Positions 8,542-17,024 of a DNA stretch of 64,000 nt are shown here, in pieces; within the stretch, counting starts at the first letter, position 1, and every line of letters starts with the position of its first letter. Origin of the DNA: Streptomyces cylindrosporus. GTDB taxonomy: Bacteria > Actinomycetota > Actinomycetes > Streptomycetales > Streptomycetaceae. Both the position numbers and the translations under genes were made by a program. The notes under the pieces were generated by a model. That model made no database searches and was not told the DNA's origin. It worked only from the letters and a program-made list of their open reading frames with translations. Location of the stretch: NCBI RefSeq assembly GCF_022698165.1, contig NZ_JALDAY010000010.1:372001-436000 (forward strand), read 5' to 3'.

Positions 8542-9446
8542 GCACCACGCGTAAGCACACCGCGCTCCCCAAGGCCCAGATCCTCATCGAGGCGCTGCCC
8601 TGGCTGGTCAAGCACAACGGCAAGACGGTCGTCATCAAGTTCGGCGGCAACGCCATGATCGACGAGGACCTCAAGGCCGCCTTCGCCCAGGACGTCGTCT
8701 TCCTGCACCACGCCGGCCTCAAGCCGGTCGTCGTGCACGGCGGCGGCCCCCAGATCAGCGCCGCCCTCGACAGGCACGGCATCGTCAGCGAGTTCAAGGC
8801 AGGCCTCAGGGTCACCACCGAGGACGCCATGGACGTCGTACGGATGGTGCTGGCCGGACAGGTCCAGCGCGAGCTGGTCAACCTGCTCAACGAACACGGG
8901 CCGCTGGCCGTCGGGCTGACCGGCGAGGACGCGCACACCATCACCGCCACCAAGCACCAGCCCGAGATCGACGGGGAGTTGGTCGACATCGGGCGGGTGG
9001 GCGAGATCACCGAGATCGACACGGGCGCGATCGAGGCACTGCTCGCCGACGGCCGTATCCCGGTCGTCTCGTCGATTGCCCGTAGCCAGGACGACGGACA
9101 TGTCTACAACGTCAATGCTGACACGGCGGCTGCGGCCCTCGCTGCTGCTCTTGGAGCGGAGACTCTCATGGTCCTCACGGACGTCGAGGGTCTCTACGAG
9201 GACTGGCCGAACAGCGACGAGGTGATCAGCCGCCTCACGGCTTCCCAACTGGAGAAGCTGCTGCCGGAGTTGAGCTCCGGCATGGTGCCGAAGATGGAGG
9301 GCTGTCTGCACGCCGTGCGCAACGGCGTCACCACCGCCCGCGTCATCGACGGCCGGGTCCAGCACTCGATCCTGCTGGAGATCTTCACCGACGAGGGCAT
9401 CGGCACGATGGTCGTGCCCGACGAGCAACAGGGGGACGCCGTATGA
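8538..9446 (+). CDS. argB: Acetylglutamate kinase
   Basis: Phosphorylates N-acetylglutamate with ATP. The 302-residue amino-acid-kinase-fold protein has VVIKFGGNAM (phosphate-binding lysine), VVHGGGPQIS (substrate loop), VGLTGEDA and NVNADTAAAALAAAL. The N-terminal extension of about 25 residues is the type that forms the hexamer-stabilising helix in arginine-feedback-inhibited kinases, so feedback control by arginine is plausible. Both ends overlap neighbouring genes by 4 nt (ATGA). Confidence 0.96.
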   Translation: MSTTRKHTALPKAQILIEALPWLVKHNGKTVVIKFGGNAMIDEDLKAAFAQDVVFLHHAGLKPVVVHGGGPQISAALDRHGIVSEFKAGLRVTTEDAMDVVRMVLAGQVQRELVNLLNEHGPLAVGLTGEDAHTITATKHQPEIDGELVDIGRVGEITEIDTGAIEALLADGRIPVVSSIARSQDDGHVYNVNADTAAAALAAALGAETLMVLTDVEGLYEDWPNSDEVISRLTASQLEKLLPELSSGMVPKMEGCLHAVRNGVTTARVIDGRVQHSILLEIFTDEGIGTMVVPDEQQGDAV

Positions 9447-10642
9447 CGAACAATCAGGAGCTGACCCAGCGGTGGCAGGGCTCGCTCATGAACAACTACG
9501 GCACTCCGCGGCTGCCCCTCGTGCGCGGCGCCGGCGCGACGCTGTGGGACGCCGACGGCAAGGAGTACATCGACTTCGTCGGCGGCATCGCGGTCAACGC
9601 GCTCGGGCACGCCCACCCGGCGATCGTGGAGGCCGTGAGCACGCAGATCGCCTCGCTCGGCCATGTCTCCAACCTCTTCATCGCCGAGCCGCCCGTCGCG
9701 CTCGCCGAGAAGCTGCTCCAGCTCTTCGGCCGGGACGGCAAGGTCTACTTCTGCAACTCCGGCGCCGAGGCCAACGAGGGCGCCTTCAAGATCGGCCGGC
9801 TCACCGGGCGCACCCACATGGTCGCGACCGAGGGCGGCTTCCACGGCCGGACGATGGGCGCCCTCGCGCTCACCGGCCAGCCCGGCAAGCAGGAACCGTT
9901 CCTGCCGCTGCCCGGCGACGTCACGCATGTCCCGTACGGCGACGCGCAGGCCCTCGCGGCCGCCGTCACCGAGGAGACCGCGCTCGTGATCATCGAGCCG
10001 ATCCAGGGCGAGAACGGTGTCGTGGTCCCGCCCGCCGGCTACCTGAAGGCGGCCCGGGCGATCACCGCCGCGCACGGCGCGCTGCTGGTCCTGGACGAGG
10101 TGCAGACCGGGATCGGCCGGACCGGGCACTGGTTCGAGTACCAGGCCCACGAGGGCGTGCTGCCGGACGTGGTCACGCTCGCCAAGGGGCTCGGCGGCGG
10201 GCTGCCGCTGGGCGCGACCGTCGCGTTCGGGCGGGCGGCGGAGCTGCTGCAGCCGGGGCACCACGGCACGACCTTCGGCGGCAACCCGGTGGCCTGCGCA
10301 GCGGGACTCGCCGTTCTCGACACGATCGAGAACGAGGGGTTGCTGGACAACGTCAAGCGGCAGAGCGGGAAGTTGCGGGACGGAATCGAGTCACTGGGCC
10401 ACCCGTTGATCGGCCATGTCCGGGGCGCGGGTCTTCTCCTGGGTATCGTGCTCACCGGGCCGCTCGCGCCGACGGTGCAGCAGGCGGCTCAGGAGGCCGG
10501 TTTCCTGGTGAACGCGCCCGCCGCAGACGTCGTACGGCTGATGCCGCCGCTGACGCTCGGGGACGGTGAGGCGGACGCGTTCCTCCAGGCGCTGCCCGGC
10601 ATCCTGGACGACGCCTACGGGGACGGACGATCCGGAGAATGA
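9443..10642 (+). CDS. argD: Acetylornithine aminotransferase
   Basis: PLP-dependent class III aminotransferase of 399 residues converting N-acetylglutamate semialdehyde to N-acetylornithine. It shows NSGAEANEGAFK (phosphate-binding), LVLDEVQTGIGRTG with the PLP aspartate, and K248 in VTLAKGLGGGLPLG as the Schiff-base lysine, followed by GTTFGGNPVAC. The ATG overlaps the argB stop. The argR start is 8 nt downstream. Confidence 0.96.
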   Translation: MTNNQELTQRWQGSLMNNYGTPRLPLVRGAGATLWDADGKEYIDFVGGIAVNALGHAHPAIVEAVSTQIASLGHVSNLFIAEPPVALAEKLLQLFGRDGKVYFCNSGAEANEGAFKIGRLTGRTHMVATEGGFHGRTMGALALTGQPGKQEPFLPLPGDVTHVPYGDAQALAAAVTEETALVIIEPIQGENGVVVPPAGYLKAARAITAAHGALLVLDEVQTGIGRTGHWFEYQAHEGVLPDVVTLAKGLGGGLPLGATVAFGRAAELLQPGHHGTTFGGNPVACAAGLAVLDTIENEGLLDNVKRQSGKLRDGIESLGHPLIGHVRGAGLLLGIVLTGPLAPTVQQAAQEAGFLVNAPAADVVRLMPPLTLGDGEADAFLQALPGILDDAYGDGRSGE

Positions 10643-10649
10643 GACGACG

Positions 10650-11189
10650 ATGAGTCAGGCGCAGGACGACGCACAGCACGCGGGGCCCGCCGTGCCGCAG
10701 ACGCGCACCGCGCGGCATCGCCGGATCGTGGACATCCTCAACCGGCAACCGGTGCGGTCACAGAGCCAGTTGGCGAAGTTGCTGGCCGACGACGGCTTGA
10801 CCGTCACGCAGGCCACGCTCTCGCGGGACCTGGACGAGCTGAACGCGGTCAAGATCCGCAACACCGACGGCGACCTGATCTACGCGGTGCCCAGCGAGGG
10901 CGGTTTCCGCACGCCCCGGGCGCCGCTGGGGGAGTCGGCCAAGGAAGAGCGGATGCGGCGGCTCTCCCAGGAGCTGCTGATCTCCGCGGAGGCCTCGGCG
11001 AACCTCGTCGTCCTGCGCACGCCGCCCGGCGCCGCGCAGTTCCTGGCCTCGGCCATCGACCAGGCAGAACTGCACGACATCCTCGGCACGATCGCGGGCG
11101 ACGACACACTGCTGCTGATCAGCCGGAACCCGAGCGGGGGGCAGGCACTGGCGGAGCATCTGCTGAGACTGGCTCAGAACGGGCACTGA
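10650..11189 (+). CDS. argR: Arginine repressor
   Basis: A 179-residue ArgR/AhrC family regulator. The N-terminal winged helix (about residues 20-80) contains SQSQLAKLLADDGLTVTQATLSRDL. The C-terminal oligomerisation and arginine-binding domain ends with GTIAGDDTLLLISR, where the GTxxGDDT motif binds arginine. It is the last gene of the arg operon, so it is probably autoregulated through the argC operator. Likely targets in the window are argC and argG. The ATG at 10650 is preceded by GGAGAATGAGACGACG. Confidence 0.95.
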   Translation: MSQAQDDAQHAGPAVPQTRTARHRRIVDILNRQPVRSQSQLAKLLADDGLTVTQATLSRDLDELNAVKIRNTDGDLIYAVPSEGGFRTPRAPLGESAKEERMRRLSQELLISAEASANLVVLRTPPGAAQFLASAIDQAELHDILGTIAGDDTLLLISRNPSGGQALAEHLLRLAQNGH

Positions 11190-11195
11190 GCACAT

Positions 11196-11999
11196 TCATC
11201 CGAGTCGAGATGCCAGGCCCCCCGTGCATCTCACCTCGTCCCCCGCCGTGATCAGCAACGCCTCCACGTCCGGCAGCGCCTCCAGCCAGCGCAGGCCTTC
11301 CCTCGAACCCATCGCGAAGGCCGCCGTCGCCCAGCAGTCCGCCCACGTCAGGCTCGGGGCCACCACCGTCACCGCCACCAGGTCCGTCACCGCGGAGCGG
11401 CCCGTGCGGGGGTCGACGATGTGGGCGCCGCGTTCCGCCGTGCCGGAGGTCGCCACCGCCAACTCGTCGGCGCCCGCCGCCGAGACGACCGCCGCGAGGC
11501 CGCCGGGGCGCAGGGGGTCCGCCACGCCGACGCGCCACGGGCGATGCGGCTCCGGAGCGCCGTACATCTGGACGTCTCCGCCGCCGTTGACGCTCACCCC
11601 GGTCGCGCCGGCCGCCCGCAGCCGGCGGGCCGCGCGTTCGGTCGCCCAGCCCTTGACGATTCCGGTCGGGTCCAGGCGGCCCTCGTAGCGCAGGCTGAAC
11701 CAGCCGTCGCTCGTGCGCTCCGCCTCCGCGCCCAGACCCAGTACCTCGGCGACCTCGGGATCGCACTCCTCGACGGTCAGCTCACCGCGTGCCAGCCGGG
11801 AGACCTGGCTGTCCTCGCGGTAGGTGCTGAACACCTCGTTGACCCGGTGCAGTCCGGCGATCGCTTCCCCGAGCGCCGCCTGCACCGCACCGGGCTCCCC
11901 ACCGCGGACGTCGAAGGAGAAGACGGTCCCCATGACCTCCTCCGCATGCCGGCGCACCGCGGCGGGAGCTTCTGCGGATTCCGCCACCGACTCAGCCAC
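11196..11999 (-). CDS. apbE: FAD:protein FMN transferase (ApbE family)
   Basis: Covalently attaches FMN from FAD to a threonine in FMN_bind-type proteins outside the cytoplasm. The 267-residue protein has MGTVFSFDVR near the N-terminus, the DPTGIVKGWATERA segment, VNGGGDVQMYG and the C-terminal ATSGTAERGAHIVDPRTG motif. No obvious lipobox or signal peptide is present, which is unusual for an extracytoplasmic ApbE; the true N-terminus may differ. The GTG start overlaps the stop of the FMN_bind gene by 8 nt, making ApbE the last gene of the flavinylation operon. Its stop is 6 nt from the convergent argR stop. Confidence 0.9.
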   Translation of the reverse strand: MAESVAESAEAPAAVRRHAEEVMGTVFSFDVRGGEPGAVQAALGEAIAGLHRVNEVFSTYREDSQVSRLARGELTVEECDPEVAEVLGLGAEAERTSDGWFSLRYEGRLDPTGIVKGWATERAARRLRAAGATGVSVNGGGDVQMYGAPEPHRPWRVGVADPLRPGGLAAVVSAAGADELAVATSGTAERGAHIVDPRTGRSAVTDLVAVTVVAPSLTWADCWATAAFAMGSREGLRWLEALPDVEALLITAGDEVRCTGGLASRLG

Positions 12000-12780
12000 C
12001 GGCCTGGTCCAGGGCGGACTGGAGCGACTGCTTGTAGCCGTTGCTGGTGTACGTCGCCCCGGACACGGAGTCGATCTGCGCGCTGCCGGCCGCCACCGCC
12101 TCCTGGTTGAGCCGGGGGACGGACAGCGCCGTCTTCGCGTCGCTGGTGCCGCCCTTGGGCGCCTGCACCGCGTCCGCCTGGGTGATCTTGCCGTTCGCGA
12201 CGGTGATACGGACCTGCACCGGGCCGTACTGGGTCTGTACGACCTTGCCGGTGACCGTCTTGGCCTGGGCCGCGCCGCCCGCGGAGCCGGACCCGCTCGA
12301 CGCGCTCTGCGAGGGAGCGCTGCTCGCCTTCATCTTGTCCAGCGCGGACTGGAGCGACTGCTTGTAGCCGTTGCTCGTGTACGTCGCACCCGACACCGAG
12401 TCGATCTGCGCGCTCTGCGCGGCGACCGTCTCCTGGGTGAGCTTCGGGATGGAGAGGGCGGTCTTCTGGTCGCTGGTGCCGCCCTTGGGCGCCTGGATCG
12501 CCTCGGCCTTGGTGATCTTGCCGCCCGCGACGGTCAGCCGTACCTGGACGTTGCCGTACTCCGTCTGCACCACGGCGCCGTCGACCGTGCCGTTCGCGGC
12601 TCCGGCCGCCGAGGATCCGCCCTGCGGCGACTCCTGGGCCGCCGCGGTCTGCTGCGGGGCGGCGCCGGCCGCCTGGGCGCCCGGGTCGGACGCCGGCTTC
12701 AGCGACAGCAGCAGCACGACACCCGAGACGGTGGCGGCGGTGGCCAGCACGACACGCCGGATGGGGTGACTCTTCTTCAT
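11992..12780 (-). CDS. Exported protein with two tandem FMN_bind domains
   Basis: A 262-residue protein with an N-terminal signal anchor (RRVVLATAATVSGVVLLLSL), an Ala/Gln/Gly-rich linker and two FMN_bind domains (about 65-150 and 175-260). Each ends with DSVSGATYTSNGYKQSLQ, in which the threonine of the SGAT-type motif (130-135 and 240-245) is the expected site for covalent FMN. The two domains are offset by exactly 110 residues and are nearly identical in DNA, so the duplication looks recent. It probably relays electrons from the flavocytochrome to an extracellular acceptor, with ApbE as the modifying enzyme. ATG is preceded by CAGGAG. Confidence 0.87.
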   Translation of the reverse strand: MKKSHPIRRVVLATAATVSGVVLLLSLKPASDPGAQAAGAAPQQTAAAQESPQGGSSAAGAANGTVDGAVVQTEYGNVQVRLTVAGGKITKAEAIQAPKGGTSDQKTALSIPKLTQETVAAQSAQIDSVSGATYTSNGYKQSLQSALDKMKASSAPSQSASSGSGSAGGAAQAKTVTGKVVQTQYGPVQVRITVANGKITQADAVQAPKGGTSDAKTALSVPRLNQEAVAAGSAQIDSVSGATYTSNGYKQSLQSALDQAGG

Positions 12781-12809
12781 CGGTACCTGAGCTCCTGAAG
12801 TCCCGTCGC

Positions 12810-14192
12810 TCACATCTCGAACGACTCGTGATGGATGCGGCGGGCGGGCACTCCCGCGCCGCGCAGTGCTTCGTACACGGACTGCGCGAACCCGGCCGGG
12901 CCGCACATGAACACGTCGTGCTTCTCGATGTCCGGCAGCTTCTGCCGCAGCCGGTCCGCCGAGATGTCGGGGCGCTCCCCGTCCGGGCTGTTCACGGCGT
13001 ACATCAGGCGCGCGCCGCGGTCGTCGGCGATGGCGGCGAGCTCGTCCCACAGGGCCAGGTCCTGCGTGGTGTTGGCCCGGTAGAGCAGCGTGATGTCACC
13101 GGCCGCGCCCGGCAGCGTCTCGAACAGCGCCCGCATCGGCGTGATGCCCACGCCACCGGCGACCAGCAGCACCTTGCCGCGGCTGCGCCGCTGGGCGGTC
13201 ATCGCGCCGTACGGCCCCTCGGCCCACACCCGCGTCCCGGGCGTCAACTCCCGCAGCCGGGCGCTGTGGTCGCCGATCGCCTTCACGGTGATCCGCAGCA
13301 TGTCCGGGCGGGGGGCCGCCGACAGCGAGTACGGGTGCGAGCTGAACCGCATGCCCGGCGCGAGGAACCGCCACCGGAAGAACTGCCCGGCCTCCGCGCC
13401 CATCCGGTGCAGCTTCCGGCCGCCGATCAGCACCGACACGATGCCCGGGGTCTCCTCGATGACCGCCTCGACGCGCATGCGGTGCCGCATGTTCAGCCGG
13501 ATCGGGACGAGGATGCGGTACCAGATCACCAGCGCGGTGACCGACCCGTACAGCGCGTACCAGAAGGTCTTCGCGGTCGGCTCGACGGCGAAGTCGTTGC
13601 CGGTGGTGATCTGGTGCCAGAACGTCAGGAACACCGCCGCGTACGTCAGCAGGTGGACGTGGTACCAGGTGTCGTACGGGATCCGGCGGCGGACCGGGCC
13701 GATCGACGTCAGGCCGATCACCACGAACAGGCCGGTGCCGATGGCCGCCTTGCCCATGTCCGGCAGCTGGTTGATGGAGTCGATCGTCTGCTGGACGATG
13801 TCGCCGAGCGTCTTGCCGGCCTGAAGGGCGTAGCCCCACATGGTCAGGAAGACGTGCGCGACGATCAGAGAGAGGGTGTAGCGGCCGCTCATCGCGTGCC
13901 AGCGGGCCACCCGGTCGGAGCCGACGCGCCGTTCGAGCGCGGGCACGCGGGCCATCTGCAGCACGACCAGCGCCATCAGATAGCCCGCCAGCAGACCGGT
14001 GATCCGGCCCGCGTTGAGGATCTTGCCGTTCTGGTCGGCGATGGAGGGCGTGTTGTGCCACCAGAGCCACATCACGCCCGCCGCGCCGGCGAACACGGCG
14101 ATCAGCAGGACGGTCGCCGGGGAACGGCGCGGGCGGATGCGGCGCATCGTCTGGCGGCGGGCGGCGCGGCCGCCTGCGAGCGTGGTGGTCAC
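12810..14192 (-). CDS. Ferric-reductase-like transmembrane flavocytochrome
   Basis: A 460-residue protein with six hydrophobic helices (about residues 20-235) and a C-terminal ferredoxin-NADP reductase-like half. The helices contain histidine pairs expected to bind b-type heme: RWHAMSGRYTLSLIVAHVF and YHVHLLTYAAVFLTFWHQ. The reductase half has HPYSLSAAP for FAD, GGVGITPMRALFE for NAD(P)H and FMCGPAGF near the end. It should move electrons from cytosolic NAD(P)H through FAD and heme to the outer face. GTG follows GGAGGAATC. FMN_bind genes flank it on both sides. Confidence 0.87.
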   Translation of the reverse strand: MTTTLAGGRAARRQTMRRIRPRRSPATVLLIAVFAGAAGVMWLWWHNTPSIADQNGKILNAGRITGLLAGYLMALVVLQMARVPALERRVGSDRVARWHAMSGRYTLSLIVAHVFLTMWGYALQAGKTLGDIVQQTIDSINQLPDMGKAAIGTGLFVVIGLTSIGPVRRRIPYDTWYHVHLLTYAAVFLTFWHQITTGNDFAVEPTAKTFWYALYGSVTALVIWYRILVPIRLNMRHRMRVEAVIEETPGIVSVLIGGRKLHRMGAEAGQFFRWRFLAPGMRFSSHPYSLSAAPRPDMLRITVKAIGDHSARLRELTPGTRVWAEGPYGAMTAQRRSRGKVLLVAGGVGITPMRALFETLPGAAGDITLLYRANTTQDLALWDELAAIADDRGARLMYAVNSPDGERPDISADRLRQKLPDIEKHDVFMCGPAGFAQSVYEALRGAGVPARRIHHESFEM

Positions 14193-14268
14193 GATTCCTC
14201 CGGGGCGGGGGCAAGGGGGGATGGCGTGGTCCCTTGGCCCTGGAATACGTGCCGTGACGCCAGTGCGT

Positions 14269-14763
14269 TCAGCTCTTCGCCGAGTCCAGTGCGGACTGGA
14301 GTGACTGGCGGTAACCGTCACTGGTGTACGTCGCCCCGGAGACCGTGTCGATGTCCGCGCTCTGCGCCGCCAGCGCCTCGGTGCGCAGCTTCGGTATCGC
14401 GTAGCTGTTGATCTCCTGGTCCCGCGGGTTCTCCGACGGGTAGACGACCGCGGTGACGTCGGTGAGCTTGCCGTTCTTGACCGTGATCTTCACCTGGACC
14501 GGACCCCAGCGGGTGTCCACCGAGTCGCCGGTCACCGTCTTGCTGACGCCGGTCGAGCCACTGGAACCACTGGAACCACTGGATCCGCTGGATCCGCTGG
14601 ATCCGCCGGACGCACTCGAACTGCTGGACGGCGCGGGCACGGCCAGGCCCACGTCCGGTGTGGAGTGCGGCTTCAGCGACAGCAGCATCACCATCCCGGA
14701 GACGGTGGCGGCACTGGCCAGCACGATCCGGCGCAGGGGTCGGTTCTTCTTCAACGCGTGCAC
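14269..14763 (-). CDS. Exported single FMN_bind domain protein
   Basis: A 164-residue protein with a membrane-anchoring signal segment (RRIVLASAATVSGMVMLLSL), a Ser/Gly linker made of repeated GSS triplets (about 47-72) and one FMN_bind domain. The flavinylation motif SGATYT is at 142-147. The linker is encoded by short repeats of a 9-bp unit and is likely prone to length change. It pairs with the flavocytochrome gene just upstream. GTG start with GAGG about 10 nt before. Confidence 0.87.
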   Translation of the reverse strand: MHALKKNRPLRRIVLASAATVSGMVMLLSLKPHSTPDVGLAVPAPSSSSSASGGSSGSSGSSGSSGSSGSTGVSKTVTGDSVDTRWGPVQVKITVKNGKLTDVTAVVYPSENPRDQEINSYAIPKLRTEALAAQSADIDTVSGATYTSDGYRQSLQSALDSAKS

Positions 14764-14781
14764 GGGGCTGCCTCACAGCTC

Positions 14782-16134
14782 TCAGAGTTCGAAGGACTCG
14801 TGGTGGATACGGCGGTCCGGCACACCGGCGGTGCGCAGCGCCTCGTACAACTCGCGGGCGAAGCCGTGCGGGCCGCATATGTATACGTCGTGGCCCGCCA
14901 GGTCCGGGAAGGTCGCGCGCAGGGACTGGGCGGACAGGCTCGGGCGCCGTCCGTCGGGCCCGTTGAGGGCGTACAGCACCTTCGCGCCGCGCCAGCGGGC
15001 GATGGCCTCCAGCTCCCCGCCCAGGGCGAGGTCCTCGGCCGTCCGCGCCCGGTACAACAAGGTGACCTCGCCGGGCAGCGTCTCGAACAGGGCCCGCAGC
15101 GGGGTGATGCCGACGCCGGCGCCGATCAGCAGCGACTTCGCCGAGGTCTGCCGGTCCTCGGTCATCGAGCCGTACGGCCCCTCCGCCCACACCCGGGTGC
15201 CGGGACGCAGCAGGGAGACGGCCGCGCTGTGGTCGCCGAGCGCCTTGACGGTGATCCGCATCAGGTCCCGGCGCGGCGGCGCCGACAGCGAGTACGGCGT
15301 CGAGGTCCAGCCCATGCCCTCGCCGAAGAACCGCCAGCGGAAGAACTGCCCGGCGCGCGCCCCGAGTTCGTCCAGGCGCCGCCCCTTCACCACGACCGAG
15401 TACACGCCCGGCGCCTCCCGGTGCACCGACTCGACCCGCATCCGGTGCCGCAGGTTGAGCCGCAGCGGCACCAGGACCCGGAACCAGACCACCAGGGCGG
15501 CGACGCCCAGGTAGAGCGCGTACCAGGCGGCCGTCGCGCCGGTGTGCCCGTTGAACTCGTTGCCGAGGCTGAGCTGGTGGAAGAAGGCCAGGAAGACGGC
15601 CGCGTAGGTGAGCAGATGGACGTAGTACCAGAACTCGTAGCTGGTACGGCGGCGCACCGCGCGGGCCGAGGTGATGCCGACCGCGAAGAGGATCAGCGTG
15701 CCGAAGGTGGCCTTCAGCATGTCCGGGTAGTCCAGGACGACTGTGACCGTCTCGTGCCACAGCGAGGCGCGGTCCTGGGCTGCGTACCCGAGCAGGATCA
15801 GTGTGATGTGCGCGACCAGCAGGCAGATGGTGTAGCGCCCGGCCATCGCGTGCCAGCGGGCCACCCGGTCGGACCCGACCCGCCGCTCCAGCAGCGGCAC
15901 CCGCGCCATCATGCCGACGAGCACCGCGCAGGCGTACCCGCACAGCAGTCCGGCGATCCGCCCGGCCCCGGTCAGCCAGCCCGCCGAGCCGACCACGGAG
16001 CCGGTGTCCGCCCACCACAGGGCGACGACGGCCGCGGCCCCGGCCCACAGCAGGGCGAGCACGGCGCCCGCTGGGGAGCGTCGCGCGGCCGGCGCCACGG
16101 CCGGTGCCGTCCGCCGCTCGTACACGGTGGTCAT
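14782..16134 (-). CDS. Ferric-reductase-like transmembrane flavocytochrome (paralogue)
   Basis: A 450-residue paralogue of the flavocytochrome at 12810-14192 with the same order of six helices and FAD/NAD(P)H half. Heme ligand candidates lie in RWHAMAGRYTICLLVAHI and YYVHLLTYAAVFLAFFHQ; the cofactor motifs are TPYSLSAPP, GAGVGITPLRALFE and YICGPHGF. Both paralogues end in RRIHHESFE plus one residue. It is the first gene of the flavinylation operon. ATG is preceded by AAAGGACG. The existence of two flavocytochrome/FMN_bind pairs suggests specialised acceptors or redundancy. Confidence 0.87.
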   Translation of the reverse strand: MTTVYERRTAPAVAPAARRSPAGAVLALLWAGAAAVVALWWADTGSVVGSAGWLTGAGRIAGLLCGYACAVLVGMMARVPLLERRVGSDRVARWHAMAGRYTICLLVAHITLILLGYAAQDRASLWHETVTVVLDYPDMLKATFGTLILFAVGITSARAVRRRTSYEFWYYVHLLTYAAVFLAFFHQLSLGNEFNGHTGATAAWYALYLGVAALVVWFRVLVPLRLNLRHRMRVESVHREAPGVYSVVVKGRRLDELGARAGQFFRWRFFGEGMGWTSTPYSLSAPPRRDLMRITVKALGDHSAAVSLLRPGTRVWAEGPYGSMTEDRQTSAKSLLIGAGVGITPLRALFETLPGEVTLLYRARTAEDLALGGELEAIARWRGAKVLYALNGPDGRRPSLSAQSLRATFPDLAGHDVYICGPHGFARELYEALRTAGVPDRRIHHESFEL

Positions 16135-16182
16135 GTGTGCGTCCTTTCGCCTGTTCCGGACGCAACTGTGCAGGGCGAACTT

Positions 16183-16235
16183 CTCAGGACCCTCTGAACC
16201 GGGGGCCGCAGAGCCCACTCAGAGGAAACTCAGAG
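16183..16235. promoter_or_regulatory. Direct repeats of 11-bp period, candidate response-regulator site
   Basis: CTCAGAG occurs at 16218-16224 and again at 16229-16235, an 11-bp period. A weaker pair, CTCAGGA (16183) and CTGAACC (16194), has the same period upstream. OmpR-family regulators commonly bind such head-to-tail repeats. The region lies between the flavinylation operon and the divergent response-regulator gene, so it could control both. Confidence 0.5.
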
Positions 16236-16283
16236 CGTCCGGCGGTGCCCCCGGCCGGTGCGAGGGGTGATCCTGGTAGGGCG

Positions 16284-17024
16284 ATGAACACCACCCGCTC
16301 CGGCCGCCCCGCCCTCACCCGCCCCGACGGCACTCCACTGCGCGTCCTGGTCGTCGACGACGACCCGGACCTCGCCGAGGTGCTCTCCGGCGCCCTGCGC
16401 TACGAGGGCTGGCAGGTCCGCTCGGCGGGCGACGGCGCGAGCGCGCTGACCGAGGCCCGTGAGCTGATGCCGGACGCCGTCGTGCTCGACGTGATGCTCC
16501 CGGACACCGACGGCTTCGCGGTGCTGCGCTCCCTGCACACCGTGAAACCGGACGTCTGCGTCCTCTTCCTCACCGCACGGGACGCCGTCGAGGACCGTAT
16601 CGCGGGCATCACCGCGGGCGGCGACGACTACGTCACCAAGCCCTTCAGCCTGGAGGAGGTCGTCGCCCGGGTGCGCGGCCTGCTGCGCCGCGCCGGCATG
16701 GCCCGCCAGCTGGACGAGGGCCCGCGCCTGACCGTCGGCGACCTGGTCATGGACGAGGACTCCCACGAGGTCACCCGCGCGGGCGAGCTGATCGAATTGT
16801 CCCCGACCGAGTTCGAGCTGCTGCGCTTCCTGATGCGCAACCCGCGCCGCGTCCTCAGCAAGGCTCAGATCCTCGACCGCGTCTGGTCCTACGACTTCGG
16901 CGGCCGTGCCCATGTGGTCGAGCTGTACATCTCGTACCTGCGCAAGAAGGTGGACGCGGGCCGCGAGCCGATGATCCACACGGTGCGGGGCGCCGGATAC
17001 GTGCTCAAGCCGGTGACCCCGTGA
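16284..17024 (+). CDS. OmpR-family response regulator
   Basis: A 246-residue regulator: receiver domain (about 20-135) with the acidic pair in VVDDDPD, phosphoacceptor D69 in VLDVMLPD, the switch threonine in FLTARD and the KPF lysine; then a winged-helix DNA-binding domain (about 150-243) ending in TVRGAGYVL. It forms a pair with the histidine kinase, whose GTG overlaps its stop. The divergent flavinylation operon is the most likely local target. Confidence 0.93.
   Translation: MNTTRSGRPALTRPDGTPLRVLVVDDDPDLAEVLSGALRYEGWQVRSAGDGASALTEARELMPDAVVLDVMLPDTDGFAVLRSLHTVKPDVCVLFLTARDAVEDRIAGITAGGDDYVTKPFSLEEVVARVRGLLRRAGMARQLDEGPRLTVGDLVMDEDSHEVTRAGELIELSPTEFELLRFLMRNPRRVLSKAQILDRVWSYDFGGRAHVVELYISYLRKKVDAGREPMIHTVRGAGYVLKPVTP

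Noticed and set aside
14540..14640. CRISPR-like short repeats (9-bp GSS-coding units)
   Set aside because: The repeat is in frame within an FMN_bind protein linker and has no spacers.
12810..16134. NADPH oxidase (Nox-type) identity for the two flavocytochromes
   Set aside because: The fold is related, but FMN_bind and ApbE neighbours favour an extracytoplasmic flavin relay rather than superoxide production.
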